Assembly (NCBI GenBank): GCA_002364325.1
Contig: DEXV01000003.1
Coordinates: 721,229 to 785,228 of the forward strand
Reading direction: 5' to 3'
DNA from: Gillisia sp. UBA3175
GTDB taxonomy: Bacteria; Bacteroidota; Bacteroidia; Flavobacteriales; Flavobacteriaceae
Length of the DNA stretch: 64,000 nt
A program made the translations under genes and the position numbers. The notes beneath the pieces are model-generated. The model was given only the letters and a program-made list of their open reading frames with translations. It did not search any database and was not told the origin of the DNA. How positions within the stretch are numbered: position 1 is the stretch's first letter; each line of letters opens with the position of its first letter. This document shows, one piece after another, positions 18,202 through 27,516 of this stretch.

Positions 18202-19536
18202 ATGGCTAATCTTCAAAAAGTAGCTTTTTACACCTTGGGTTGCAAGCTCAATTTTTCTGAAACGAGTACTATTGCTCGTTCCTTTAAAAATGAAGGTTTT
18301 AAGCGAGTGGAGTTTTCAGATAAGGCAGATATTTATGTGATAAATACTTGTTCTGTAACAGAGAATGCGGATAAAAGATTTAAGACTATTGTAAAACAAG
18401 CTCAGAAATCGAATGAAGATGCTTTTATAATTGCAATTGGTTGTTATGCTCAACTGAAGCCTGAAGAGTTAGCAGACGTAAATGGTGTAGATTTAGTTCT
18501 TGGAGCTACCGAGAAATTTAAGATCACAGATTATCTTAATGATCTTACCAAACAGGAATTTGCTGAAATACATTCTTGTGAGATTGGTGATGCAGATTTT
18601 TATGAAAGCGCCTATTCATTTGGAGATAGGACCCGAGCATTTTTAAAGGTGCAAGATGGTTGCGATTACAAATGCACTTATTGCACAATTCCACTTGCAA
18701 GAGGAATTTCCAGAAGCGATAATTTAGAGAATGTTCTAAAGAATGCTGCAGAAATTTCTTCAAAGGGAATTCAGGAGATCGTGCTTACCGGTGTGAATAT
18801 TGGTGATTATGGGAAAGGGGAGTTTGGTGATAAAAAGCACGAACATACCTTCTTAGACCTTGTTAAAGCTTTAGATGAAGTAAAAGGGATCAATAGGTTA
18901 AGGATCTCATCTATAGAACCAAATTTATTACAAAATGAAACAATAGATTTTGTAGCCCAAAGCAATAGTTTTGTTCCGCATTTCCATATACCATTACAGA
19001 GCGGAAGTAACCAAATTTTAAAAGCAATGCGTCGCAGATATATGCGAGAACTGTATGTAGAAAAAGTTACCCAGATCAAGAAAGTAATGCCAAATGCTTG
19101 TATTGGAGTAGATGTTATTGTTGGATTTCCTGGAGAAACAGAAGAGCTGTTTTTAGAGACTTACAATTTTTTAAATGAATTAGATATTTCCTATTTACAT
19201 GTATTTGCTTATTCTGAAAGAGAGAATACGATTGCTGCAAAAATGGGTGATGTAGTATCTATGAAATCAAGAAAGAAACGAAGTAAAATGCTAAGAGGTC
19301 TTTCTGCAAAGAAAAGAAGAGCTTTTTATGAAAGCCAATTAGGGACTAATCATACCGTGCTTTTCGAAGGAGAAAATAAAGAAGGTTACATACACGGTTT
19401 TACAGAAAACTATGTAAAAGTAAAAACTCCATGGAATCCGGAATTAATAAACACACTACATTACATCAATTTAGAAAAAATTGATGAAGATGGTTTGGTG
19501 CGTTTTACTTATTTACAGCCTGAAATGGCCGATTAG
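18202..19536 (+). CDS. mtaB: tRNA t6A37 methylthiotransferase
   Basis: A 444-residue radical-SAM enzyme that converts t6A37 to ms2t6A37 in ANN-decoding tRNAs. The N-terminal MTTase domain holds three cluster cysteines (Cys14 in TLGCKLNFSE, Cys50 in INTCSV, Cys81 in IGCYAQ). The radical-SAM motif is CDYKCTYC (Cys154, 158, 161). A TRAM-like tail completes the protein (GENKEGYIHGFTENYVKVK). The TLGCKLN form of the N-terminal motif separates MtaB from MiaB (GCxMN) and RimO. Its stop codon overlaps by 4 bases the stop of the small gene on the opposite strand. Confidence 0.9.
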   Translation: MANLQKVAFYTLGCKLNFSETSTIARSFKNEGFKRVEFSDKADIYVINTCSVTENADKRFKTIVKQAQKSNEDAFIIAIGCYAQLKPEELADVNGVDLVLGATEKFKITDYLNDLTKQEFAEIHSCEIGDADFYESAYSFGDRTRAFLKVQDGCDYKCTYCTIPLARGISRSDNLENVLKNAAEISSKGIQEIVLTGVNIGDYGKGEFGDKKHEHTFLDLVKALDEVKGINRLRISSIEPNLLQNETIDFVAQSNSFVPHFHIPLQSGSNQILKAMRRRYMRELYVEKVTQIKKVMPNACIGVDVIVGFPGETEELFLETYNFLNELDISYLHVFAYSERENTIAAKMGDVVSMKSRKKRSKMLRGLSAKKRRAFYESQLGTNHTVLFEGENKEGYIHGFTENYVKVKTPWNPELINTLHYINLEKIDEDGLVRFTYLQPEMAD

Positions 19537-19838
19537 ATATTCATTCCTACAGGTAAAAGATCTTTGTACTTTCTCCTATTCTTACGCATAAATTTAGCTA
19601 TTTCAGGGTTGGTAGGTACCACTTTATGGGTTCCTTCTTGAATATAACTTAATAGTGTCTCTAAAAAAGGTTCTAAGTAACCACCTTCTTTTAGTGTATC
19701 TGGCATCTTTAGTTTTGTGAGAAAAACTTTTCGCTCTTGCTGGGAATATTCTACAATTACTAGCTCTTCATTAATTACAGATTCAAATTGTCTTAAAAAT
19801 TCATTATCCGTAATTTTAATTTCTACATCTATCATCAT
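19533..19838 (-). CDS. Small GNAT-like N-acetyltransferase (YjdJ type)
   Basis: A 101-residue protein resembling the short acetyltransferases of the PF14542 group: a short central segment, PDTLKEGGYLEPFLETLLSY as the CoA-binding-like stretch, and the C-terminal VVPTNPEIAKFMRKNRRKYK in place of the usual VxPxCPxVxxYxxxHPEY. Substrate is unknown for the family. Start at 19838 or the adjacent Met codon at 19835. A -7-like TATCTTTG lies at complement 19854-19861. Confidence 0.6.
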   Translation of the reverse strand: MMIDVEIKITDNEFLRQFESVINEELVIVEYSQQERKVFLTKLKMPDTLKEGGYLEPFLETLLSYIQEGTHKVVPTNPEIAKFMRKNRRKYKDLLPVGMNI

Positions 19839-20198
19839 CGTAAGGTTTTAATACAAAGATACTTCAATAAGTAGTGATTTGGATGATTGTTTAAATTTCA
19901 TTTCAAAATTATCCAATAAATCTCTGTAAAATTTAAAGGATTTTGATTTAATATTAAACTTCGACTATTAGAATGTTGTATCAAACGCCATGCACAAAAT
20001 ATTACGAATCAGGAATAATAAACCAGTGAAAATCAGATTAATTTAAGATATAGCATAACCAATAAATTCGGGAATAAAGAAAAATTTATTCGCATAGCTT
20101 TTAAAGTGGACTAATTTGTGAAAGATAAAAAATTAGCGGTAATTTGATTAATCAATTTACAATATAACTAGCCCCATGAATGTTATATACTTGTTAAA
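19839..20198. other. 360-bp intergenic region
   Basis: An AT-rich gap between two divergent genes. It holds a TATCTTTG -7 box for the small acetyltransferase (complement 19854-19861) and a 12-bp palindrome TTGATTAATCAA at 20146-20157 ahead of the hydrolase gene. I see no gene, tRNA or strong terminator in it. Confidence 0.5.
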
Positions 20199-20882
20199 AT
20201 GCTGAATAACAATCCAATTACCCATGTTTATTTTGTACCAGGGATGTCTGCTAATCCTTCAATTTTTGAATTTATAAAACTGCCTAAAGAGCAGTTTAAG
20301 ATCCATTGGTTGGAATGGCAGTTGCCGGAAAAAGATGAAACTTTAGAAAAATATGCGCTTAGAATGAATTCTTTTATTCAACATAAGAATATAGTTTTGA
20401 TAGGTGTTTCTTTTGGAGGGATTGTTGTACAGGAAATGAGCAAATACCTGGATATAAAAAGATTGATTATTATATCTAGTGTAAAAAGCAGAAAAGAGCT
20501 ACCAAGAAGAATGAGATATGCCTCCAAGGCGAATGTAGTTAGGTTTATTCCAACAAGTTTGCTTAATTATATAGATCATTTCGAAAAGATCGCCTTTGGT
20601 GAATTCTTGAAGAAACGAGCTAAACTCTACAAGAAATATCTTTCTATTCGAGATGTAGATTATGTAGATTGGTCTTTAGATACTATGATAAATTGGAAAT
20701 GCGATAATCCAATCCCAGGTATTGTTCATATACATGGAGACGAAGATGTAGTTTTTCCATACAAATATATCGATGGCTGTATAACGGTAAAGGGAGGAAC
20801 ACATATAATGATCGTAAATAGGTTTAGGTGGTTCAATAAATACCTGCCAAACATTATCCTCACAGGTAAAAAAACGGATTAA
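20199..20882 (+). CDS. Alpha/beta-hydrolase
   Basis: A 227-residue protein with the hydrolase triad visible: nucleophile Ser71 in GVSFGGI, an acid in HGDEDVVFP and a late His in GGTHIMI. It has no signal peptide, so it is cytosolic. The substrate cannot be deduced. It is followed 18 bases later by a lytic transglycosylase, so the two may form a short operon. The start chosen is the first ATG in frame with the beta-strand VYFVPG. Confidence 0.72.
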   Translation: MLNNNPITHVYFVPGMSANPSIFEFIKLPKEQFKIHWLEWQLPEKDETLEKYALRMNSFIQHKNIVLIGVSFGGIVVQEMSKYLDIKRLIIISSVKSRKELPRRMRYASKANVVRFIPTSLLNYIDHFEKIAFGEFLKKRAKLYKKYLSIRDVDYVDWSLDTMINWKCDNPIPGIVHIHGDEDVVFPYKYIDGCITVKGGTHIMIVNRFRWFNKYLPNIILTGKKTD

Positions 20883-20900
20883 GAATTTAAATCGAAGAAT

Positions 20901-21836
20901 ATGAAATTGCTAAAAATTTTATTAATGAGTGTTGGTTTAATAGCCATTTGTGCAATAAGTATACAAGCAGTATTACAAAAACCAAATGGGGAAGGAGTTT
21001 CTTCTGAAGTAAAAGAAAAGGCTGTTGGTGAGACTTATGCTATTCATGCCTTGCCAATGCCTGAAAAATTGAACTTTGCAGGAGAATCTGTACCAATTGA
21101 TAATCCTGATATTTATGAGCGTATGGACAGAGAATTGCTGGTGAATACCTATTGGCAATCCAATGGTCTCTTGTTAATTAAAAGAGCCAACAAATATTTT
21201 CCTGTGATAGAGCCAATTCTAAAAGAATATGGCGTTCCAGACGATTTTAAATATTTAGCGGTAATAGAAAGTGGATTAACCCAAGCTGTGTCACCAGCTA
21301 ATGCCGTTGGGTTTTGGCAAATATTAGAGGGTACTGGAAAAGATTTTAAACTTGAAATCAATGATAATGTGGATGAAAGATATAACATCGAAAAATCTAC
21401 AAGGGTAGCCTGTGAATACTTAAAAAAGTCTAAAGAGAAGTTCGGGACATGGACTATGGCCGCTGCAGCCTATAACGCTGGAAATGCTGGTGTGTCTAAG
21501 CAATTAGAGAGACAGGATGTCAAGAATTATTACGATTTATTATTAGGGGAAGAAACGGGAAGATATGTATTTAGGATCCTTGCATTGAAATCCATTTTAA
21601 GCGACCCAGGGAAATATGGTTTTTATTTTGAGGAAGATCAGCTATATAAAGATATTCCAACATATAAATTGAAAGTGGATACCTCTGTGGCAGATTTCGC
21701 TGCGTTTGCTAAAGGGATAGATCTTAATTACAAAATATTAAAGGTTCATAATCCATGGTTGAGAGATTCTTATTTGAATAACAAATCCGGTAAAACTTAT
21801 TATTTAGATATTCCTGAAAAAGGGTATTACAAATAA
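20901..21836 (+). CDS. Lytic transglycosylase (SLT domain), periplasmic
   Basis: A 311-residue peptidoglycan-cleaving enzyme. An N-terminal hydrophobic segment (residues 1-23) exports or anchors it. The SLT domain starts near residue 110; the catalytic Glu is Glu123 in YLAVIESGL, followed by SPANAVGFWQI and the AAAYNAGNAGVSK motif, all typical of MltD/Slt-type family 1 enzymes. The last 75 residues (FAAFAKGIDLNYKILKVHNP) may contact the wall but no full LysM repeat is evident. A hairpin terminator follows. Confidence 0.85.
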   Translation: MKLLKILLMSVGLIAICAISIQAVLQKPNGEGVSSEVKEKAVGETYAIHALPMPEKLNFAGESVPIDNPDIYERMDRELLVNTYWQSNGLLLIKRANKYFPVIEPILKEYGVPDDFKYLAVIESGLTQAVSPANAVGFWQILEGTGKDFKLEINDNVDERYNIEKSTRVACEYLKKSKEKFGTWTMAAAAYNAGNAGVSKQLERQDVKNYYDLLLGEETGRYVFRILALKSILSDPGKYGFYFEEDQLYKDIPTYKLKVDTSVADFAAFAKGIDLNYKILKVHNPWLRDSYLNNKSGKTYYLDIPEKGYYK

Positions 21837-21860
21837 TAATTTGTTTTTATAATAAAAACA

Positions 21861-21894
21861 AAAAAGGTGGCTAATAAATTAGCTACCTTTTTTT
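21861..21894 (+). terminator. Hairpin terminator, possibly bidirectional
   Basis: AAAAAGGTGGCTA pairs with TAGCTACCTTTTT with one mismatch, 25 bases after the lytic transglycosylase stop and 22 bases before the end of the converging thioredoxin-like gene. Confidence 0.7.
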
Positions 21895-21915
21895 AAACTG
21901 CAAATAACCTATGCG

Positions 21916-22632
21916 TTAATTAATTGCAACAGTTTCTTGATTTGTATTGTATTTCTTGTCTCCTAGTAAATGATTTGCAATGGCATCATACATGGAGTTA
22001 TAATTTAGGTCGAAGGATTCTTCAAAGCTTTTATTAATAGAATGCATCACTCCTCTGCGTATGTCTAATATCTGCTTATCCTTATTAATCAAAAAGGTGG
22101 TTGGAAGCCCTAAAGAGTGTTTTAATTGGCTCACAACGTGTGCATCTCTATTGTTTAATTCATTCACGTAAACAACATTAATGTTCTTATTATAAGATTT
22201 CGCCATTTGCTTTGTTGTTTTTTGATCATCCCAAAAAAGGATTACAAAATCTATTTCCTCGCTGTACTTATTTGCTAATTCGTTGATAGCTGGTACCTCA
22301 CCTTCTGTGCTTACACACCATGAAGCATAAGTGATTAAATAAACAGGTTTTTTAAAATCATAAAGGGAAACTTCTTTGCTATTTAACTTATTGAATCGAA
22401 AGTCATTCATATAGCTTCCATTAAGGCCATAATCAACTAAAGAATCAAATAATCTAACTCCTTCAGCATAATCTCTATGAGAATAGGCATTCTCAGATTT
22501 TATCTTATATTTTGGAAGGTGCAAGCTTAATGCATCAGTGAAAAAAGTTTTGTTTTCTTCCTGTTGGGCAAAAATTGGGCAAGCTATAAAAAGTAAACTT
22601 AGTAGGAGTAGAGTTTTCACCATTCGTTGCAT
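21916..22632 (-). CDS. TlpA-like thioredoxin-fold protein with a single active-site Cys
   Basis: A 238-residue exported protein (signal peptide ending at IFAQ, about residue 23; a second Met at residue 4 is an alternative start). The thioredoxin fold is indicated by VYLITYASWCVSTEGEVPAI and a later cis-Pro-like GLPTTFLI. The usual WCxPC is here WCVST: Cys106 is present but position 109 is Thr, so classical disulfide exchange is not possible. DFVILFWDDQKTT and the long N-terminal extension are typical of Bacteroidota TlpA-like proteins. A monothiol or structural role is likely. Confidence 0.75.
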   Translation of the reverse strand: MQRMVKTLLLLSLLFIACPIFAQQEENKTFFTDALSLHLPKYKIKSENAYSHRDYAEGVRLFDSLVDYGLNGSYMNDFRFNKLNSKEVSLYDFKKPVYLITYASWCVSTEGEVPAINELANKYSEEIDFVILFWDDQKTTKQMAKSYNKNINVVYVNELNNRDAHVVSQLKHSLGLPTTFLINKDKQILDIRRGVMHSINKSFEESFDLNYNSMYDAIANHLLGDKKYNTNQETVAIN

Positions 22633-22759
22633 TTAAAACTTACACTATCAAAGATAAGTTAGTTGTATCTGCTTTCGAAACTTATTCGATAAAAAACCTA
22701 TTTAATGGTTAAAAGGCAGGTTTAAAAAGTTATCCCCTAAGTTGTTAACAGTAATGGAA

Positions 22760-23275
22760 TTATATTTTTTTCATTTGCTGTTTCATCATGGTTATTTGCT
22801 CTTTTAACATCCCATGTTTGTCCAGTTTTTTAGCTTCAGTTAGCAATATTTGAGCTTCTCTTTTTCTGCGTTTAGTCATGGCAATTCCAGCCAAGTTTAA
22901 TTTAGCCATCGCTAGATCTTGATCCATTGCTAAACCTAATTTAATTGCTTTTTTGAAGTATTTTTCTGCCTTTGTAATATTTGTTTGTGAAAGCATTAAA
23001 CCATTTAGATACCAATAGTAACCTTGTTGTTTTTGTGTAAGTGCAGTTTCTGGATCTTTTATCTTGTCCAACCATTTTTTAGCTCCTGGGAAATCTTGTT
23101 TTCTTAATCTTAAAAATGCCATTAGGATCATTTCATTTTTAAAATATAAGAAGATGAAGATCAAAGAGAGTAGTATTAGCATAATCCCATTTCCGATATG
23201 ACCTTCTATGAATTGCCATATAGAGGCGATTAGGATTAATCCGGCTATTACTAATTTGAAATTTTTATTGAACAT
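22760..23275 (-). CDS. Membrane-anchored TPR-like protein of unknown function
   Basis: A 171-residue protein with two closely spaced hydrophobic helices (about residues 8-24 and 29-46) followed by a soluble helical region with TPR-like pairs (YYWYLNGLMLSQTNITKAEKYF and the following AMAKLNLAGIAMTKRR stretch, given here in part). The topology suggests a cytoplasmic TPR domain tethered to the inner membrane. A -7 box TAACTTTG lies upstream (complement 23299-23306). It is divergent from rpmH. Function unknown. Confidence 0.6.
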   Translation of the reverse strand: MFNKNFKLVIAGLILIASIWQFIEGHIGNGIMLILLSLIFIFLYFKNEMILMAFLRLRKQDFPGAKKWLDKIKDPETALTQKQQGYYWYLNGLMLSQTNITKAEKYFKKAIKLGLAMDQDLAMAKLNLAGIAMTKRRKREAQILLTEAKKLDKHGMLKEQITMMKQQMKKI

Positions 23276-23339
23276 AAGGCTGCTTTTTTTTAAGTGCGCA
23301 AAGTTAATAAAAACAATTACAAATTATTTTAAATTTGTT

Positions 23340-23370
23340 TTTGGAAGATATATAAGTCTTTGTATATTTG
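23340..23370 (+). promoter_or_regulatory. Promoter of rpmH
   Basis: TTTG at 23340-23343, a 19-base spacer and TATATTTG at 23363-23370 are an excellent match to the Bacteroidota consensus. The leader to the L34 ATG is about 63 bases. Confidence 0.75.
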
Positions 23371-23439
23371 CCCGCAGTTTTAGAGATAGGTCTAAGCTAG
23401 TTAAACCAAGAATTCCACAGAAGATTAAAGATAATTAAA

Positions 23440-23598
23440 ATGAAAAGAACATTTCAACCATCCAAGAGAAAAAGAAAAAACAAACACGGATTCAGAGAGC
23501 GCATGGCGAGTGTGAACGGAAGAAAGGTGTTAGCTAGAAGACGTGCAAAGGGTAGAAAAAAATTATCTGTTTCTTCAGAAACTAGACACAAACACTAG
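23440..23598 (+). CDS. rpmH: Ribosomal protein bL34
   Basis: A 52-residue, very basic protein beginning [20 protein letters not shown], which is diagnostic for bL34, and continuing [20 protein letters not shown]. The C-terminal extension ([11 protein letters not shown]) is usual in Flavobacteriaceae. The gene is flanked by its own strong promoter and terminator. In many bacteria rpmH precedes rnpA and lies near dnaA; here carB follows instead, so the classical rpmH-rnpA link is absent, as is common in this group. Confidence 0.97.
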   Translation: MKRTFQPSKRKRKNKHGFRERMASVNGRKVLARRRAKGRKKLSVSSETRHKH

Positions 23599-23620
23599 TG
23601 AAAATTAGTATTGAAATAAC

Positions 23621-23655
23621 AAGGTGTTACTTTTATTAGTAGCGCCTTTTTTTAT
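23621..23655 (+). terminator. Terminator of rpmH
   Basis: AAGGTGTTACT pairs with AGTAGCGCCTT through G-U pairs and is followed by seven T residues, 22 bases after the rpmH stop. Confidence 0.8.
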
Positions 23656-23703
23656 ATCTAATGGTTTCCTTGTATTTTTATAAATAATAAATTCCTCTTT
23701 AAA

Positions 23704-26556
23704 ATGCCTAAAAACAGCCAACTTAAATGTGTTTTATTAATCGGTTCCGGTCCAATTGTGATTGGTCAAGCTTGTGAATTTGATTACGCAGGGGCTCAAT
23801 CTCTTAAATCACTTAGTGAAGAGGGGATTGAAACAGTGCTTATCAATTCCAATCCTGCAACCATCATGACCGACCCTTCAATGGCGGATCATGTATATTT
23901 ATTACCACTTACTACTAAATCTATAGTAGAGATCCTTAAAAAACATCCAAATATAGATGCCGTTCTTCCTACAATGGGAGGGCAAACAGCCTTGAACCTT
24001 TGTATTGAAGCAGATGAAAAGGGAATTTGGAAGGATTTTGATGTAAAACTTATTGGGGTAGATATCGATGCCATAAATATTACAGAGGATAGAGAGAAAT
24101 TCAAGCAATTAATGGGAAGAATAGATGTTCCTGTTGCTCCTGCTAAAACCGTAACCTCTTATTTACAAGGGAAAGAAGTTGCTCAGGAATTTGGTTTTCC
24201 ATTGGTAATTCGTGCCTCTTTTACCTTGGGAGGAAGTGGTGCCGCCTTTGTTCATAGAGCCGAAGATTTTGATGAATTGCTTACTCGAGGCCTTGAAGCT
24301 TCGCCTATTCATGAAGTTTTAATAGATAAGGCATTAATTGGATGGAAAGAATATGAATTAGAACTTTTAAGAGATAAGAACGATAATGTGGTTATTATCT
24401 GTTCGATAGAGAATATGGATCCTATGGGAATCCATACAGGAGATTCAATTACGGTTGCTCCTGCAATGACCTTAAGTGATGTTACCTTTCAGAAAATGAG
24501 AGATCTGGCTATCAAGATGATGCGCAAAATTGGTAATTTTTCTGGAGGCTGTAACGTACAATTTGCTGTAAGTCCAGATGAAAATGAGGATATTATTGCC
24601 GTTGAGATCAACCCGAGAGTTTCAAGATCTTCTGCATTGGCATCGAAAGCAACTGGTTATCCTATTGCAAAGATCGCAACTAAATTAGCAATTGGATTTA
24701 CATTAGATGAATTACAGAATCAGATCACTAAGTCTACTTCAGCTTTATTTGAACCAACTTTGGATTATGTGATTGTGAAAATTCCGCGATGGAATTTCGA
24801 TAAATTTGAAGGTAGCGATCGTACACTAGGACTTCAAATGAAATCTGTTGGGGAAGTGATGGGAATTGGAAGATCTTTCCAAGAAGCCTTACATAAAGCA
24901 ACGCAATCCCTAGAGATAAAGAGAAATGGACTAGGAGCAGATGGAAAAAGCTATACCAACTACGATCAGATCATAGATAAGTTAACGCATGCAAGCTGGG
25001 ATCGAGTTTTTGTGATCTACGATGCAATTCAGATAGGGATTCCGTTAAGGAGAATTCATGAGATAACTAAAATAGACATGTGGTTCCTTAAGCAATATGA
25101 GGAATTATATGCATTGGAGATTGAAATTTCCAAATTTGATATTGATACACTTCCTAAAGATCTATTATTGGAAGCCAAGCAAAAGGGTTTTGCAGATAGA
25201 CAGATCGCGCATATGCTGAAATGTTTAGAAAGTCAGGTTTATAAGAAACGTGATGAATTAAATATCAATAGGATCTTTAAACTGGTAGACACTTGTGCTG
25301 CCGAATTTAAAGCAGAAACGCCTTATTATTATTCCACTTTTGAAGCTGAAATAGAAAGAGCAGACGGTACGAGATATGTGGATAATGAAAGTAAAGTAAG
25401 CGATAAAAAGAAAGTAGTTGTTTTAGGATCTGGGCCAAACAGAATTGGTCAAGGAATAGAATTCGATTACAGCTGTGTGCATGGTGTGCTTGCTGCTTCA
25501 GAATGTGGATACGAGACCATCATGATAAATTGCAATCCCGAAACGGTGTCAACAGATTTCGATGTTGCAGACAAATTGTATTTTGAACCAGTTTTCTGGG
25601 AACATATTTACGATATTATTAGACATGAGAAGCCTGAAGGTGTAATTGTGCAACTTGGAGGGCAAACTGCGCTTAAACTAGCTGAAAAATTAGATAGATA
25701 CGGGATCAAGGTTATTGGAACCAGCTATCAATCTTTAGATCTTGCAGAAGACAGAGGTAGTTTTTCTACACTTTTGAAAGAAAATGATATTCCATTCCCA
25801 GAATTTGGAGTTGCTGAAACTGCAGATGAAGCATTGGCAATAGCAGATGAACTTGATTTTCCAATATTAGTGAGACCTTCCTACGTTTTAGGAGGACAAG
25901 GAATGAAGATCGTGATCAACAAGAATGAACTTGAATCTCATGTTATTGACTTGCTTCGCTCTATTCCTAACAATAAGCTATTACTGGATCATTATCTTGA
26001 CGGTGCGATTGAAGCTGAGGCAGATGCAATTTGCGATGGGGAGAATGTATATATTATCGGGATCATGGAGCATATAGAGCCCTGTGGAATTCACTCTGGA
26101 GACTCCAACGCCTTACTTCCTCCTTTTAACTTAGGAGATCTGGTAATGCAACAAATAAAGGATCATACTCATAAAATTGCACTGGCCTTAAATACAGTTG
26201 GATTAATCAACATTCAATTCGCTATAAAGGATGATGTGGTTTATATTATAGAAGCCAATCCTAGAGCATCTCGTACAGTTCCTTTTATTGCCAAGGCATA
26301 TGGAGAACCTTATGTAAATTATGCAACTAAGGTGATGTTAGGAGAGAAGAAGGTTACAGATTTCGATTTTAATCCTCAATTAACAGGATACGCAATTAAG
26401 CAACCTGTATTTTCTTTTGATAAGTTCCATAATGTGAATAAGCAACTTGGACCGGAAATGAAAAGCACAGGAGAAAGCATTTTATTTATAGAGGATCTTA
26501 AGGATGATATTTTTTACGATCTTTATGCTAGAAGAAAAATGTATTTAAGCAAATAA
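23704..26556 (+). CDS. carB: Carbamoyl-phosphate synthase large subunit, short form
   Basis: A 950-residue enzyme that makes carbamoyl phosphate from bicarbonate, ATP and ammonia channelled from the small subunit, for pyrimidines and arginine. Two homologous ATP-grasp synthetase halves are clear: the first begins VLLIGSGPIVIGQACEFDYAG, given in part, and the second VVVLGSGPNRIGQGIEFDYS, also near its full form. Both halves carry VRxSxxLGGxGxxxV loops. The protein ends (DLYARRKMYLSK) just after the second synthetase domain, so the C-terminal MGS-like allosteric domain of E. coli CarB (1073 residues) is missing. carA is not in the window. A terminator follows directly. Confidence 0.95.
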   Translation: MPKNSQLKCVLLIGSGPIVIGQACEFDYAGAQSLKSLSEEGIETVLINSNPATIMTDPSMADHVYLLPLTTKSIVEILKKHPNIDAVLPTMGGQTALNLCIEADEKGIWKDFDVKLIGVDIDAINITEDREKFKQLMGRIDVPVAPAKTVTSYLQGKEVAQEFGFPLVIRASFTLGGSGAAFVHRAEDFDELLTRGLEASPIHEVLIDKALIGWKEYELELLRDKNDNVVIICSIENMDPMGIHTGDSITVAPAMTLSDVTFQKMRDLAIKMMRKIGNFSGGCNVQFAVSPDENEDIIAVEINPRVSRSSALASKATGYPIAKIATKLAIGFTLDELQNQITKSTSALFEPTLDYVIVKIPRWNFDKFEGSDRTLGLQMKSVGEVMGIGRSFQEALHKATQSLEIKRNGLGADGKSYTNYDQIIDKLTHASWDRVFVIYDAIQIGIPLRRIHEITKIDMWFLKQYEELYALEIEISKFDIDTLPKDLLLEAKQKGFADRQIAHMLKCLESQVYKKRDELNINRIFKLVDTCAAEFKAETPYYYSTFEAEIERADGTRYVDNESKVSDKKKVVVLGSGPNRIGQGIEFDYSCVHGVLAASECGYETIMINCNPETVSTDFDVADKLYFEPVFWEHIYDIIRHEKPEGVIVQLGGQTALKLAEKLDRYGIKVIGTSYQSLDLAEDRGSFSTLLKENDIPFPEFGVAETADEALAIADELDFPILVRPSYVLGGQGMKIVINKNELESHVIDLLRSIPNNKLLLDHYLDGAIEAEADAICDGENVYIIGIMEHIEPCGIHSGDSNALLPPFNLGDLVMQQIKDHTHKIALALNTVGLINIQFAIKDDVVYIIEANPRASRTVPFIAKAYGEPYVNYATKVMLGEKKVTDFDFNPQLTGYAIKQPVFSFDKFHNVNKQLGPEMKSTGESILFIEDLKDDIFYDLYARRKMYLSK

Positions 26557-26570
26557 AAAAATGCTTATAA

Positions 26571-26605
26571 AAAAAATGCTGCCTTATGGGCAGCATTTTT
26601 TATTT
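26571..26605 (+). terminator. Terminator of carB, likely bidirectional
   Basis: AAAAAATGCTGCC pairs with GGCAGCATTTTTT around a short loop (TTATG), 15 bases past carB and 14 bases before the end of the converging lipocalin-like gene. Confidence 0.88.
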
Positions 26606-26618
26606 TATAATTATCTGT

Positions 26619-27020
26619 TTACTCTTTCTTGCTCAACTCAAGGATTTGAACAGAATTTTTTCCGTCTGTAGATTTCCAAACTTGCTTTTTCTTAGAATTG
26701 GTGATCATGATCCATGTTTTGTCGAAATCAGATTTTTTATAAGAATTTGTACTTGTAATGGTAATTAAATCATCTCCCTGCATAGACCAACGAAATTCCT
26801 GCAAATCACTAAATTCATTTTGGAACATGTTATAATTGATGTTTTTTTCACCTGTTCCATTTTTGTTAATTACAATTTCACCTGCATTTTTTGTAGTAAT
26901 GTTTTGCCCTTTTTGATTGTCTACTTCGTACCGGTCTACATTCCATGTACCAGCTAATTTGGGGCTACAACTTGTAATTAATAAAGTGCTAATGGCAATA
27001 ATTAATAATGACTTTTTCAT
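26619..27020 (-). CDS. Lipocalin-like lipoprotein
   Basis: A 133-residue protein with a lipobox (LITSC, Cys18) followed by KLAGTWNVDRYEV, the GTW motif that opens lipocalin-like domains in Bacteroidota. The rest alternates short beta strands (GEIVINKNGTGEKN, FRWSMQGDDLITIT) as in such small barrels. Ligand unknown. It is a single gene between two plus-strand units. Confidence 0.7.
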   Translation of the reverse strand: MKKSLLIIAISTLLITSCSPKLAGTWNVDRYEVDNQKGQNITTKNAGEIVINKNGTGEKNINYNMFQNEFSDLQEFRWSMQGDDLITITSTNSYKKSDFDKTWIMITNSKKKQVWKSTDGKNSVQILELSKKE

Positions 27021-27110
27021 AAAATAACTTTTTTTTACAAGATAAGGTTTCTAGGACTTTATAAAAAATTAATGCTTTTATACATAGGGAATTTCACGTA
27101 ATTTTAGCAT

Positions 27111-27503
27111 ATGAAAGAAATAATGTTAGTAATTGGCGGAATTTATGGAGGATTAGCCGTTCTCTTTGGTGCTTTTGGAGCACATGCATTAAAAAAGAGA
27201 TTTCCTGAAGAGCTTCAAAAAAGTTTTGAGACGGGTGTAAGATATCAAATGTATCATTCCATGATCATTATTATTTCTGGAGTAATATTTCCATTTATAA
27301 AAACCTCTCAGCAAATTATGGGTTGGTGTTTTATACTTGGAGTTATTTTATTTTCCTTCAGCATCTATGGACTTTGTTTAAGCAGCGTTAGTAATAATAA
27401 GTGGAAATTTTTAGGACCTATTACTCCTTTAGGCGGATTGTTGTTGTTAATAGGTTGGATCTTGTTTATCGTAAATGCTTCAGAAATTGCTTTATATCTG
27501 TGA
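27111..27503 (+). CDS. DUF423 membrane protein
   Basis: A 130-residue protein with four hydrophobic helices. GAFGAHALKKRFPEELQKSF and FETGVRYQMYHSM are the signature of the DUF423/YgdD family of inner-membrane proteins, whose function is not settled. Monocistronic; it converges with the BASS transporter gene 13 bases away. Confidence 0.85.
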   Translation: MKEIMLVIGGIYGGLAVLFGAFGAHALKKRFPEELQKSFETGVRYQMYHSMIIIISGVIFPFIKTSQQIMGWCFILGVILFSFSIYGLCLSSVSNNKWKFLGPITPLGGLLLLIGWILFIVNASEIALYL

Positions 27504-27516
27504 TATAATACTGTTC

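Noticed and set aside
20176..20205. Nine-codon open frame overlapping the start of the alpha/beta-hydrolase gene, a possible leader peptide
   Set aside because: It has no own signal, is not in a regulated-looking operon and a frame of this length is expected by chance.
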